Shown here piece by piece: positions 1 to 9,679 of a stretch of 64,000 nt of DNA; within the stretch, counting starts at the first letter, position 1, and every line of letters starts with the position of its first letter. A model generated the notes under the pieces. It was not told where the DNA came from. It saw only the letters and a list, made by a program, of their open reading frames with translations, and searched no databases. The translations under genes were made by a program, and so were the position numbers. Source of the DNA: Trueperella bialowiezensis (lineage in GTDB: Bacteria > Actinomycetota > Actinomycetes > Actinomycetales > Actinomycetaceae); NCBI RefSeq assembly GCF_900637955.1, contig NZ_LR134476.1, forward strand, positions 186,001 to 250,000, read 5' to 3'.

Positions 1-1535
1 TCAAATCGATGGTCAAGGCCTACCATGCCGCTGATATTGAGGTGATCCTCGACGTCGTCTACAACCACACGGCAGAAGGCAACCATATGGGTCCGACCCT
101 ATCGTTCCGCGGAATCGATAACTCTGCCTACTACCGTCTGGTGGAAGACGACAAGGCGCACTACTTCGACACCACTGGTACGGGTAATTCGCTCAACATG
201 TCATCTCCGCATTCGCTGCAGCTGATCATGGATTCGCTGCGCTACTGGGTCGTTGACATGCACGTGGACGGCTTCCGCTTCGATTTGGCATCCACGTTGG
301 CGCGCGAACTCCACGCAGTGGATAAGCTGTCGTCGTTCTTTGACATCATTCAGCAAGACCCGATCATTTCGCAGGTCAAGCTCATTGCTGAGCCGTGGGA
401 CGTGGGCGAAGGCGGCTATAACGTGGGCGAGTTCCCGCCGTTGTGGACGGAGTGGAATGGGGATTATCGCGACACGATGCGTGATTTCTGGCGTGGGGAA
501 CCCTCGGTGCTGTCCGAGTTCGCAAGTAGGTTCGCTGGCTCGTCAGATCTTTATGAGCATTCGGGGCGCCGCCCGTTCGCGTCGATCAACTTCATCACTG
601 CACACGATGGTTTCACGCTTCGCGACCTCGTGTCATACAACCACAAGCACAACGACGCCAACGGAGAAGACGGCGCCGACGGCGAAAACCACAACCGCTC
701 GTGGAACCACGGCGTGGAAGGCCACACGGACGATCCGGAAATCAAGGCGCTTCGGATGCGGCAAATCAAAAATTTCTTCACGACGTTGCTCACCTCGCAG
801 GGTGTTCCAATGATTTCGCACGGCGACGAAATCGGCCGCACACAAAACGGCAACAACAACACGTATGCTCAGGACAACGAGCTGTCGTGGGTGAACTGGG
901 AACTTGATGCGGATCAAATTGAGATCCATCGTTTCGTCCGAGAGTTGATTGCGATGCGTCGCGACCATCCGGTGTTCCGGCGTCGGCGTTTCTTCCAGGG
1001 CGACGCCGGGCGCGGCGGCGAATCCGAACTGGGCGACATCATGTGGTTCGCGAACAACGGCCAGGTGATGGCAGATGAGGATTGGGATACGTGGTATGCC
1101 CGCTCCGTCATGGTCTACTTGAACGGTGATCGTATTGCGGAGCCGGACGCGCGTGGAAACCCGGTCCTTGATGACGACTTCCTCCTTGCTTTCAACGCCT
1201 CGGAAGAGGATCTTGACTTCACGATCCCGGCAACTGATGAGGAACAAAAGTGGGTCGAAGTTCTCTCGACCGATTGTGAGGCGAATTGCGCGGACGAGTA
1301 CATGTCAGGCGATACGTTCCCGGTAAAGTCGCGTTCGATCACGATTTTGGTGCGTTACCGTGCAGATCGCCATTCTCTCCTTGACATTGATAGTTCTGAG
1401 GAGGCAGAGCAAACGGCGTCGTCTGTGCCTGAGGCTAAAGATTCCGAGCCTGCTGCCGAAGAGCCTGTGGCTGATGCAGACGCGCCAGCATCTACAGTAA
1501 AGGCGAAACCAGCTAAGACTAAGAAGTCGCGGTAA
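1..1535 (+). CDS. glgX: Glycogen debranching enzyme GlgX (5' end outside window)
   Basis: Glycoside hydrolase family 13 enzyme that cleaves alpha-1,6 branches of glycogen or limit dextrin in the cytoplasm. The reading frame is open to the left edge, so the N-terminal starch-binding part and the start are missing. Visible GH13 motifs: DVVYNHT (region I, near base 51), [10 protein letters not shown] with the nucleophile Asp (about 264-293), LIAEPWD with the acid/base Glu (about 381-400) and FITAHDGF (about 592-615). The last 50 or so residues are an Ala/Glu/Pro-rich acidic tail ending in a basic KPAKTKKSR stretch, not part of the enzyme fold. It lies just before treY and treZ on the same strand, as in the actinobacterial glycogen-to-trehalose cluster. 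The family call is firm; isoamylase-type TreX activity cannot be separated from GlgX by sequence alone. Confidence 0.93.
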   Translation, partial: KSMVKAYHAADIEVILDVVYNHTAEGNHMGPTLSFRGIDNSAYYRLVEDDKAHYFDTTGTGNSLNMSSPHSLQLIMDSLRYWVVDMHVDGFRFDLASTLARELHAVDKLSSFFDIIQQDPIISQVKLIAEPWDVGEGGYNVGEFPPLWTEWNGDYRDTMRDFWRGEPSVLSEFASRFAGSSDLYEHSGRRPFASINFITAHDGFTLRDLVSYNHKHNDANGEDGADGENHNRSWNHGVEGHTDDPEIKALRMRQIKNFFTTLLTSQGVPMISHGDEIGRTQNGNNNTYAQDNELSWVNWELDADQIEIHRFVRELIAMRRDHPVFRRRRFFQGDAGRGGESELGDIMWFANNGQVMADEDWDTWYARSVMVYLNGDRIAEPDARGNPVLDDDFLLAFNASEEDLDFTIPATDEEQKWVEVLSTDCEANCADEYMSGDTFPVKSRSITILVRYRADRHSLLDIDSSEEAEQTASSVPEAKDSEPAAEEPVADADAPASTVKAKPAKTKKSR

Positions 1536-1551
1536 CTACCGGAGCTACTGT

Positions 1552-1587
1552 GTAGGCGGGTCCCCACAACGCCGGGGACTCGCCTAC
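1552..1587 (+). terminator. Strong hairpin after glgX
   Basis: A 14-bp stem (1552-1565 with 1574-1587, one G-T pair) closes an 8-nt loop, 17 bases after the glgX stop. No T-run follows. Likely a U-less terminator or processing hairpin between glgX and treY. Confidence 0.6.
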
Positions 1588-1612
1588 AATGGTTTGCGTA
1601 CAAAGGAGTAAC

Positions 1613-4111
1613 ATGACCACCGAAGAGCGACGTCATTCACATGTGCCGCCCGCTGACCGGCGCACCCCCGTGACCACCTATCGTCTCCAGCTCAGCCCGG
1701 ACTTCGATTTTGCGGATGTTGAAAGGATTGTTCCCTACCTGTCTGCACTCGGTGTCACGGATGTTTACTTCTCCCCGATCCTGCAGGCTGCTCCCGGGTC
1801 GAATCACGGCTATGACGTGGTTGACCACGAAAAGATTTCTGCCGATCTTGGCGGTATCGAAGGTTTCAGGAAGGTGTCGCGGGCGATCCACGACGCCGGC
1901 ATGTACCTGATTGTCGATATTGTGCCGAACCATATGGCAGTTCCCACTCCCCTGTTCCATAACCGAGCGCTGTGGTCCGTGCTGCGCGACGGCGAGGAAT
2001 CACCGTACTTTAACTGGTTTGATATCGAATTATCAGATGCCGGTGATGGCCTGCTCATGCCGGTGTTGGGCAGGCGAATTGGCCAAGAGATCACGGATGG
2101 CACGATCACGATTGATGACATGCGCGTGCCAGGTTTTGAAGACGACGGCGAAACTAAGGTGGTGCGTTACTACGACCACGTGTTCCCGGTGCGCCGCGGT
2201 ACTGAGAATCTGCCGCTTCCGGAACTGTTGGATGCGCAGTATTACCGGCTTGCTCATTGGCGGGTGGCGAACGAGGAACTGAATTATCGCAGGTTCTTCG
2301 ACGTCGACACGCTGGCTGCGATCCGGGTGGAAGATCCCGACGTATTCCGCGAATCGCATGCACTACTGTTGCAGTTGCAGGAGGAAGGCTATATTGACGC
2401 TTTCCGGATCGATCACCCTGATGGGCTTGCTGATCCGCGCGAATATTTCCGCAACCTGTCGGATGCGACGGGCGGGGCGTGGACAGTGGCGGAAAAGATC
2501 CTCGAAGGTGATGAACAGTTGCCGTCGGATTGGCCGTGTGCTGGTACTACCGGCTATGACACGCTGATGCGTGTGCAGGGCCTGTTTACCGATCCTAGTG
2601 GCTTGCCGGTGTTGACCCAGATTTACGGTGAGCTATCGGGGTCTGTGCACTCTGTGGGGTCCGTTGAAGTCAGTGCGAAACGGCAGATTATTGACACCTC
2701 GCTATATGCGGAGGTCGATCGGCTGGCCAACATTTTGGCAAAGATTTGCCACGCGGACGTCCGGCTTCGCGATCACACGTTCCGTGCGATTGTTGAAGTT
2801 GTGGTTGAGCTCGTGGTTCACATGGATCGCTACCGGGCCTACGTGGTTCCTGGGGAGCGCCCTAACCCCACGGATGAGCGCGTGTTGCGTGATGCCGCCG
2901 AGCGTGCCGCCCGCAAGCTTGATGAGGATCGGCAAGATACGCTGAACACCGTCGTCGAATTGTTGCTTGGTTACGAAATCGGTTCGGCTGGTCGTACGCA
3001 CGAGTCTGCTCGTAACGAGGCCATTATTCGCTTCCAGCAGGTGTGCGGAGCGGTTATGGCTAAGGGCGTAGAGGACACGACCTTCTATCGCTACACCGTG
3101 CTGACTTCGGCGAATGAGGTTGGCGGCGGCCCGCATTATTTCACGACGACGCCGGACGACTTCCATGACTTCCAAAATCTATTGTCACTCACCTGGCCGA
3201 CCACGATGACGTGCCTGTCCACTCATGATACGAAGCGTTGTGAGGATGTGCGGGCCCGAATAGCGCCGATCGCACAGTATGCCGACGACTGGCAGGAGAT
3301 GCTTGCCAAGGCGCGGGACATCGTTGCTGATGAGCGGCCAGCTGATCTGGATGGTCAGATTGAAAACCTGCTGTGGCAGACTCTGCTTGGAACGTGGAGC
3401 GAGGCCGGTCCGATTCCTGCCGAGCGGCTCAACGAGTACCTGTATAAGGCATCGCGCGAGCAGAAGTCGTGGACCACGTGGACAGAGCAAAACGAGCAAG
3501 CAGAACAGGCTCTGCTCGACTATGCGCAGGCGATCCTTAACTCTCCTGCTGCTGATCTTCTGGCGGATTTCCACAAGCGGACATCCGCTGCTGCTCGCGC
3601 GCAAATTTTGGCTCAGAAGGCCATTCAGATGACTGCGGTGGGCGTGCCAGATATTTACAACGGTGAAGAGGTCACACAGACCTCGCTTGTGGATCCGGAT
3701 AATCGCCGCCCGGTTGATTACGAGGCGCTGAGCGAGCTACTCGCAAAGCTGGATCGTGATGGTCTACCTTCGTCGCCTGATCTGGATACGGAAAAGCTGT
3801 GGGTCACGTCGCGGATTGCCAGGCTTCGCCGCTCACTGCCACGGATTTCATCGGCGGAGTGTGGCTACGAACCGTTGCCTGTCTCTACTGGTCGGGCGCT
3901 TGCTTTTGCGAGGGTGCTTGATGACGAACCGGTGGTCGTGACTGCCGCGATGCGGCACCTTCCAGAATCCCCTGGTGATTACACGATCGTTCTACCTGAT
4001 GGCAGTTGGCGTAACGTGTTGACGGGTAGCGAGATTAGCGGTGGTACGCAGCCGCTTTCTGACGTTCTTGGCCGTTTCCCTGCTGCCGTGTTGGAGCGTG
4101 TTGATGACTAA
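1613..4111 (+). CDS. treY: Maltooligosyltrehalose synthase TreY
   Basis: Isomerises the reducing-end alpha-1,4 link of maltodextrins to alpha-1,1, giving maltooligosyltrehalose; first step of the TreYZ trehalose pathway. 832 residues, usual for the family. The protein opens with TYRLQLSPDFDF, the TreY N-terminal signature, followed by GH13-type motifs DIVPNHMA, FRIDHPDGLADP, VAEKILEGDEQLP and LSTHDTKRCEDVRARI. I chose ATG 1613 because AAAGGAG lies 6 nt before it; an in-frame TTG-type start 24 nt upstream has no ribosome site. The stop overlaps the treZ start by 8 bases, so the two are probably translationally coupled. Confidence 0.96.
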   Translation: MTTEERRHSHVPPADRRTPVTTYRLQLSPDFDFADVERIVPYLSALGVTDVYFSPILQAAPGSNHGYDVVDHEKISADLGGIEGFRKVSRAIHDAGMYLIVDIVPNHMAVPTPLFHNRALWSVLRDGEESPYFNWFDIELSDAGDGLLMPVLGRRIGQEITDGTITIDDMRVPGFEDDGETKVVRYYDHVFPVRRGTENLPLPELLDAQYYRLAHWRVANEELNYRRFFDVDTLAAIRVEDPDVFRESHALLLQLQEEGYIDAFRIDHPDGLADPREYFRNLSDATGGAWTVAEKILEGDEQLPSDWPCAGTTGYDTLMRVQGLFTDPSGLPVLTQIYGELSGSVHSVGSVEVSAKRQIIDTSLYAEVDRLANILAKICHADVRLRDHTFRAIVEVVVELVVHMDRYRAYVVPGERPNPTDERVLRDAAERAARKLDEDRQDTLNTVVELLLGYEIGSAGRTHESARNEAIIRFQQVCGAVMAKGVEDTTFYRYTVLTSANEVGGGPHYFTTTPDDFHDFQNLLSLTWPTTMTCLSTHDTKRCEDVRARIAPIAQYADDWQEMLAKARDIVADERPADLDGQIENLLWQTLLGTWSEAGPIPAERLNEYLYKASREQKSWTTWTEQNEQAEQALLDYAQAILNSPAADLLADFHKRTSAAARAQILAQKAIQMTAVGVPDIYNGEEVTQTSLVDPDNRRPVDYEALSELLAKLDRDGLPSSPDLDTEKLWVTSRIARLRRSLPRISSAECGYEPLPVSTGRALAFARVLDDEPVVVTAAMRHLPESPGDYTIVLPDGSWRNVLTGSEISGGTQPLSDVLGRFPAAVLERVDD

Positions 4112-5831
4112 CGTGTCGATCTGGGCGCCCAATGCTCGCACAGTGAGCCTCGTCGTCGGCGATAACGAAACCGCGCTCATCCGTGACGGCGAACATTTCG
4201 TGTCACCCCAGCCGTTGCCAGCGGGAACTCGTTATCAGCTTAAGGTTGACGGCGGGATGGCCTTGCCTGATCCGAGGTCCATGCGCCAGCCAGAAGGTCC
4301 GCACGGCCCGAGTGAGATCGTGGACCCGGCGTCGTTTTCGTGGACTGATGGCCACTGGCAGGGTGAGAACCTGCATGGGAAGGTTTTTTACGAGCTCCAC
4401 GTCGGCGCGTTCACTCGCGAAGGTACGTTCCGTGCGGCCATTGATCGCCTTGATTATCTGCGTGACCTGGGTGTCGACGTCGTACAACTCATGCCGATCG
4501 CACCAATGCCAGGGCAGCGTGGATGGGGATACGACGGCGTGTCTATCTACGCTATCCATGAACCGTACGGTTCGCCCACAGACCTGGTGGCGCTCGTCGA
4601 TGGGATTCATGCCCGCGGGATGTCGGCGTGCCTCGACGTTGTCTACAACCATTTCGGGCCGGACGGCAACTATCTGGCCCAGTTCGCACCCTACTTTTCG
4701 AGCGCTCATCACACGCCGTGGGGTGAGGCCCTCAATTTGGACGGCGAGCACTCCGAGCAGGTTCGGCGCTATCTTATTGACAATGCGAAGCAGTGGCTAC
4801 GCGACTATCATTTTGACGCGCTGAGGCTCGACGCCGTGCACCACCTGCTCGACGATTCCCCGAGGCATTTTCTTGCCCAGCTTTCGGACGAGGTTGCCGA
4901 GCTTGGCAGACAGCTCGGGCGTACTTTTACGATCACGGCTGAGTCCGAAGATAATAACCCGCTGCTCGTCACTCCCACGGCCGAGGGTGGATATGGGATG
5001 GACATGCAGTGGGCCGACGACGTCCACCACGCCCTCCATGTGTGGCTGACCGGCGAGTCAAACGCCTACTATGCAGACTACGTGGATGAATCTGCCATGG
5101 CGCAAGCCTTCGAACATGGTTTTGTGAGAGTGGGCCAAGAGTTAACGTTCCCGTCTGCGCCCCGGGGCAAGCCGATCCCGGAAAGTTTTTCGGGGCACCG
5201 GTTCATGGTGTTTGACGAGAATCACGACCAGGTGGGTAACCGGCTTATTTCAGATCGCCCGTCGTTGAAAGCCTCGTTAGGGCAGCTTGCGGTATCTCGG
5301 GCGCTCATCTTGCTTTCTCATTACACGCCCATGCTGTTCATGGGCGAGGAGTTTGCCACCCGTAAACCGTTCCACTATTTCACTGATCACGGCCCGGATC
5401 TGGGGCAACACATTTTGGCTGGCCGTCTAGCAGAATTTGCTGATTGGGACATGACATCGATATACGGCGATATCGAAACGAGAATGTATGATCCGCAGGA
5501 TATCCAGGCGTTCATCACGTCGAAGCTAGATTGGCACGAGGTCGGATTCGGTGAACACGCGCGCATGCTCGATTTTGTTCGCCAGCTCATCGACCTGCGC
5601 GACCATCCGGATATTGCCAGTGGAGACAGGTCGGCTACCACGATGCGCGTGGACGGCGATGGCGGGTGGATGCGCCGAGGTGACACGGTCATCGTGTTCT
5701 CCCGTGCGGATGAGCCGCTCGACGTCGTCGCTCCTATCGATGGCAAGGAGATCGTCCTCAGCTGGGACGTACCCACGGTATCTGGCACCACCGTCAGTTT
5801 TGGCGGGGCGTCAGTGGCCATTTTTCAATGA
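4104..5831 (+). CDS. treZ: Malto-oligosyltrehalose trehalohydrolase TreZ
   Basis: Releases free trehalose from maltooligosyltrehalose, completing the TreYZ route. 575 residues with an N-terminal carbohydrate-binding-like domain beginning VSIWAPNARTV, then a GH13 barrel with LDVVYNHFGPDGN (region I), ALRLDAVHHLLDD (nucleophile Asp), TAESEDNN (acid/base Glu) and FDENHDQVGNR (region IV). The start ATG 4104 sits inside the end of treY, which fixes it. The substrate would come from GlgX upstream. Trehalose here could serve as an osmoprotectant; mycolate use cannot be judged from the window. Confidence 0.96.
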   Translation: MTNVSIWAPNARTVSLVVGDNETALIRDGEHFVSPQPLPAGTRYQLKVDGGMALPDPRSMRQPEGPHGPSEIVDPASFSWTDGHWQGENLHGKVFYELHVGAFTREGTFRAAIDRLDYLRDLGVDVVQLMPIAPMPGQRGWGYDGVSIYAIHEPYGSPTDLVALVDGIHARGMSACLDVVYNHFGPDGNYLAQFAPYFSSAHHTPWGEALNLDGEHSEQVRRYLIDNAKQWLRDYHFDALRLDAVHHLLDDSPRHFLAQLSDEVAELGRQLGRTFTITAESEDNNPLLVTPTAEGGYGMDMQWADDVHHALHVWLTGESNAYYADYVDESAMAQAFEHGFVRVGQELTFPSAPRGKPIPESFSGHRFMVFDENHDQVGNRLISDRPSLKASLGQLAVSRALILLSHYTPMLFMGEEFATRKPFHYFTDHGPDLGQHILAGRLAEFADWDMTSIYGDIETRMYDPQDIQAFITSKLDWHEVGFGEHARMLDFVRQLIDLRDHPDIASGDRSATTMRVDGDGGWMRRGDTVIVFSRADEPLDVVAPIDGKEIVLSWDVPTVSGTTVSFGGASVAIFQ

Positions 5832-5867
5832 TCGGCGCGCCACGGCCACCTTGTCACGTTAGGCCGT

Positions 5868-5873
5868 TAAAGT
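5868..5873 (+). promoter_or_regulatory. -10 element of DUF3000 gene (leaderless)
   Basis: TAAAGT ends 6 nt before the GTG start at 5880, and no Shine-Dalgarno is present. The mRNA probably begins at the start codon. Confidence 0.5.
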
Positions 5874-5879
5874 CGAAAC

Positions 5880-6464
5880 GTGACCACGAATCAGCCGACT
5901 GCGGAGTTTCTGACCGCGCTTAGTTCTTTGAAAGGGCAAACCTTCCGCCCGGAACTGCGTATTGGTCAAATTCCCGGGCCTACCCAGATTGCCCCGTGGG
6001 CGGTGGCGTTGCAGGCTGAAGTGTTCCCCTCGGCGGACCATGACGAGGCCGAACGGCAGGGCGCAGGCAGGTTCGCCGTCTTGCACGATCCTCAAACTCA
6101 GCCTGCGTGGAACGGCACGTTTCGGATCGTCGTGCACGCCCAGGCGCCAATGGATTCCGTCATGGGTGATGATCCGCTTCTTGGTGAAGTCGCCTGGTCG
6201 TGGTTGCGTGACGCGCTTGATAACCGTGGAGCCTCCTATCACAGTTTGAACGGAACGGTGACGCGCGTGTTCAACGAAACGTTCGGTGGGTTGCACATTA
6301 ATTCGGCGCGCGTTGACCTTGAGGTGCGCGCGTCCTGGACGCCACAGACCGAATACTTAACAGAACATGTGCACGCCTGGGCAGATTTCTTGGCTTCGAT
6401 TTCAGGGCTTGGCCCGTGGAGTGATCAGGTGGCCACGCTTGCCCGTAAGGTTGAGCGGATTTGA
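5880..6464 (+). CDS. DUF3000 family protein
   Basis: 194-residue protein of unknown function found in Actinobacteria directly before RNase D (compare Rv2680-Rv2681). The sequence is soluble, with no signal peptide or membrane segment. The family core is visible as GQIPGPTQIAPWAVALQAEV and, near the C-terminus, ADFLASISGLGPWSDQVATL. The GTG start at 5880 has no ribosome site but has a well-placed -10 box. The stop codon overlaps the TTG start of the RNase D gene (TTGA), so the two genes form one translationally coupled unit. No enzymatic motif is seen. Confidence 0.85.
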   Translation: MTTNQPTAEFLTALSSLKGQTFRPELRIGQIPGPTQIAPWAVALQAEVFPSADHDEAERQGAGRFAVLHDPQTQPAWNGTFRIVVHAQAPMDSVMGDDPLLGEVAWSWLRDALDNRGASYHSLNGTVTRVFNETFGGLHINSARVDLEVRASWTPQTEYLTEHVHAWADFLASISGLGPWSDQVATLARKVERI

Positions 6465-7675
6465 CCTACGATCTTCCGCCCGTGCTCATTGAGGAGCCTC
6501 GAGAGGGTATTCCTGACGTCACGCATTCAGATATTGACGACGCCGTTGCTCGGCTGGCCCGAGGTCACGGTCCTTTCGCAGTCGACACCGAGCGGGCGAT
6601 GGGAATCAGATATTCTAACCGGGCTTATCTCATTCAGGTAAGGCGCCCCGGAGCAGGCACTGTGCTCATCGACCCCGTTGGTATCGAGGATCGCCTCGAC
6701 GGCTTGCGGGAGGTCATGCGCGAGGAATGGATTTTACATTCCGCCGATCAGGATCTTCCTAGCCTGCACGAACTCGGCCTCACACCGACGAAGGTGTTCG
6801 ACACCGAAATTGCAGCGCTCATCCTCGGTTACGAACGGCACTCTTTGCAAGCAATAACGGAGAAACTCACCGGGTGGACGCTCGCGAAAGAACACTCGAA
6901 CTCCGATTGGTCACAGCGTCCGCTACCTTCCGAACTGCGTGCCTACGCGGCTCTAGACGTGGAGTTGCTCCACGAACTTCGCCACAAGCTCACCGATCAG
7001 CTTGTGGCCGCAGGCCGCATGTCTTGGTTCGAGCAAGAATGCGAAGAGGTACGAACTCGCACACCGAAACCGCCGCGTAAAGATCCGTGGCGGCGATACG
7101 CCCACCGCGTAGGGATACTGGACCGGCGCGCTCTAGGAATGCTTCGCGAACTGTGGGACGCCCGTGACGCACTTGCCCGTGAACGCGACGTCGCACCCTC
7201 CAAAGTAATATCGAGCACTGTTCTTGCCGAACTGGCGGAAAGCAAGCCGAGATCCTGGTCAGCCATAGAGAACTCCCCTCTCTTAGAAGCTGACGACGGA
7301 CTCGAGGATGCTAAAACCTGGTGGAAAGCGATTCGAACCGCATGGGCTCTTGATCCCCACGATCTTCCGCAGCGCAAACTCACCGATAAGAAAACACCCC
7401 ATCCGCCTGTCAACCGCTGGGAAACGATGGACCCGGATGCCTTCGACCGCTGGCAGGTATTGCGCACAACAGTCCTTGACCTCGCTGAAGAATTAGGCAT
7501 CCGGCAGGAGGTGCTCATTAAACCGGCGATCCAACGCATGGCCGCATGGGAAGGCTGGCACACGATAGATGACCTGGGCGCGATTCTCCGCCGCGAAGGC
7601 GCACGCCCCTGGCAAATTGACCAGGTCTCAGGCCCGATACACCAAGCAGCTCAAGAAGCCGGCGTGGTACTTTAG
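6461..7675 (+). CDS. rnd: Ribonuclease D-like 3'-5' exonuclease with HRDC domain
   Basis: 404 residues. The N-terminal half is a DEDDy exonuclease: FAVDTERAMG (motif I, Asp/Glu), ILHSADQDLPSL (motif II, Asp) and YAALDVELL (motif III, Tyr and Asp). A helical HRDC nucleic-acid-binding domain follows around residues 205-290. The family trims the 3' ends of stable RNA precursors. It starts at TTG 6461, overlapping the DUF3000 stop. It converges with dxs, and the two stop codons overlap by a few bases (7672-7675), leaving no room for a separate terminator. Confidence 0.9.
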   Translation: MTYDLPPVLIEEPREGIPDVTHSDIDDAVARLARGHGPFAVDTERAMGIRYSNRAYLIQVRRPGAGTVLIDPVGIEDRLDGLREVMREEWILHSADQDLPSLHELGLTPTKVFDTEIAALILGYERHSLQAITEKLTGWTLAKEHSNSDWSQRPLPSELRAYAALDVELLHELRHKLTDQLVAAGRMSWFEQECEEVRTRTPKPPRKDPWRRYAHRVGILDRRALGMLRELWDARDALARERDVAPSKVISSTVLAELAESKPRSWSAIENSPLLEADDGLEDAKTWWKAIRTAWALDPHDLPQRKLTDKKTPHPPVNRWETMDPDAFDRWQVLRTTVLDLAEELGIRQEVLIKPAIQRMAAWEGWHTIDDLGAILRREGARPWQIDQVSGPIHQAAQEAGVVL

Positions 7676-9585
7676 AGCGTACCGCGCTCGCGGGCCGCGG
7701 CCCGTTGGGTAATCTTTTCCCGCACCTCACGGGTTGCTGCGATGACTGCGGCGGTGTCCATCCCCTGCTCGGCAAGGATATCGGCTCGCGCCGAGTGCGT
7801 AAGAAACTCTTTTGCGATTCCCAACGTCTTCGCAGGAATGAGGTGCCCCGATTGAGTGAGACTACGTTGGATGGCAGCGCCCACTCCATTATCGGCCAGC
7901 CCATCTTCGAGAGTGACCACTCCCCCGGCGTTCGAGATGAGATTAACGAGATCTTCGTTAACGGGAAGCACCCACCGCGGATCGACCACAATGATCGATT
8001 CATTGTCCTGTTGGCGGGCAGCCTCAACCATCGTGTGTGCCATTGCACCCACGGCCACGTAAACGATTGGAGCGCGCCCCGGAATACTACGCTCGTAAAT
8101 GACGTCAATACTGCCGATCTTACGGATGGCTGGAAGCTCGGCCGGTACGGAACCTTTCGGATAGCGGACGATCGCGGGCCCGGGCTTGTCGATTGCTTCG
8201 TAAAGCAAGGCGCGCATCGTGGCCTCGTCGCGAGGGACCGCAACCGAGATGTTCGGCATCATTGCTGCCAGTGCGAGATCCCACATGCCGTTGTGAGACG
8301 CGCCGTCGTCACCCGTGACTCCAGCACGATCAAGGCAGATCGTCACCGGCTCGTTGTGTAACGCGACATCCATGAGAAGCTGGTCAAAGCCGCGGTTCAT
8401 GAACGTTGCATATAAGGCGACCACCGGACGATAGCCGCCATGTGATAGCCCAGCGGCCATAGTGAGCGCGTGCTGTTCCGCGATACCGACGTCGATGACT
8501 CGTTTGGGAAATTCTTTGAGCATCGGGCCGAGCCCAACTGGGCGCAACATTGCGGCCGTCACTCCCACGACAGTGGGATCTTGCCGAGCGATGTCCACGA
8601 TTTCGTCTGCAAAGATGCTCGTCCAGCCAAACCGTGACGGTTCGATCGGCAGACCGGTTTCCGGGTGAATCCGCCCGACTGCATGGAAATGATCCGCCTT
8701 GTTCTTTTCTGCCGGCTTGTAGCCGCGCCCTTTTTCTGTGATCGCATGAACGACGACGGGCCCGCCGTAGTCGCGTGCCATCGTCAGGGCTTCTTCGAGG
8801 CTACGGATGTCGTGACCATCGATCGGCCCCATGTATTTCAGTCCGAGAGAATCGAAAATACCGGCATCGAAGAACATTTCTTTCATGCCCTTCTTCAGCC
8901 CGCGTAGCGCGTCATAGGTGAGCTGGCCGGGGATGCCCGAACCTTGCAAGGTGCGCCTGCCCCAGTCGAGGAAATTATCGTAATCACGGTTGACTCGCAC
9001 GGCGTCAAGTTTGCGCACCGGATCAAGCCTGCGCACGATACCGCCCACGGTGGGCGCGTATGATCGTCCGTTGTCGTTGACGACGATGACGATCGGACGA
9101 TCTGGATCTTCGGCAATATTGTTGAGCGCTTCCCACGCCATGCCACCGGTGAGGGCGCCGTCGCCAATCACGGCAACCACCCGGTTGTCTCGGCCAGCGT
9201 ATTGCATCGCGCGTGCTACGCCGTCGGCCCAGGACAGCGCGGTGGACGCATGCGAGTTTTCGACGACGTCGTGCGGCGACTCCGCACGCGAGGGGTAGCC
9301 GGATAGCCCGCCCTCCTGGCGCAGCTTTGTGAAATCTTTGCGCCCGGTCAAAATCTTGTGAACGTAGGCTTGGTGCCCGGTATCCCAAATAATCGGGTCT
9401 GCTGGCGATTCAAAGACTCGATGGATCGCGATCGTCAGTTCGACGACACCGAGATTCGGCCCCAGATGACCGCCGGTTTTGGCCACGTTGGTCACGAGAA
9501 ACCGGCGGATTTCCGCCGCGAGTTTTTCGAGCTGCGAGACCTTCAGCTTCTTCAGATCGGCAGGACTATGAATCGAGTCGAGCAT
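7672..9585 (-). CDS. dxs: 1-deoxy-D-xylulose-5-phosphate synthase
   Basis: Thiamine-diphosphate enzyme that condenses pyruvate and glyceraldehyde 3-phosphate, the first step of the MEP isoprenoid pathway. 637 residues from the chosen start. The ThDP motif is seen as GDGALTGGMAWEALNNI; the transketolase middle domain carries GIAEQHALTMAAGL and DRAGVTGDDG. The start was set at ATG 9585 because AAGGAGG lies about 10 nt upstream; the in-frame GTG at 9594 touches that site and cannot use it. It sits downstream of acnA on the same strand behind a long inverted repeat. The polyprenyl synthase at 32.9 kb is a later step of isoprenoid assembly. Confidence 0.96.
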   Translation of the reverse strand: MLDSIHSPADLKKLKVSQLEKLAAEIRRFLVTNVAKTGGHLGPNLGVVELTIAIHRVFESPADPIIWDTGHQAYVHKILTGRKDFTKLRQEGGLSGYPSRAESPHDVVENSHASTALSWADGVARAMQYAGRDNRVVAVIGDGALTGGMAWEALNNIAEDPDRPIVIVVNDNGRSYAPTVGGIVRRLDPVRKLDAVRVNRDYDNFLDWGRRTLQGSGIPGQLTYDALRGLKKGMKEMFFDAGIFDSLGLKYMGPIDGHDIRSLEEALTMARDYGGPVVVHAITEKGRGYKPAEKNKADHFHAVGRIHPETGLPIEPSRFGWTSIFADEIVDIARQDPTVVGVTAAMLRPVGLGPMLKEFPKRVIDVGIAEQHALTMAAGLSHGGYRPVVALYATFMNRGFDQLLMDVALHNEPVTICLDRAGVTGDDGASHNGMWDLALAAMMPNISVAVPRDEATMRALLYEAIDKPGPAIVRYPKGSVPAELPAIRKIGSIDVIYERSIPGRAPIVYVAVGAMAHTMVEAARQQDNESIIVVDPRWVLPVNEDLVNLISNAGGVVTLEDGLADNGVGAAIQRSLTQSGHLIPAKTLGIAKEFLTHSARADILAEQGMDTAAVIAATREVREKITQRAAARERGTL

Positions 9586-9611
9586 CACCGGCACACCTCC
9601 TTCACCACTGG

Positions 9612-9656
9612 CGCCACACTACCACCCTTACATTCTAAGACGGTGGTAGTGCGGCG
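9612..9656. terminator. Long inverted repeat between acnA and dxs
   Basis: Arms 9612-9626 and 9642-9656 pair over 15 bp with one mismatch; the 15-nt loop contains TAGAAT on the minus strand. It lies just after the acnA stop and before dxs, so it is likely the acnA terminator, possibly doubling as a control site for dxs. Confidence 0.55.
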
Positions 9657-9679
9657 TTTTGTGGTCAAGCCCTGCACAC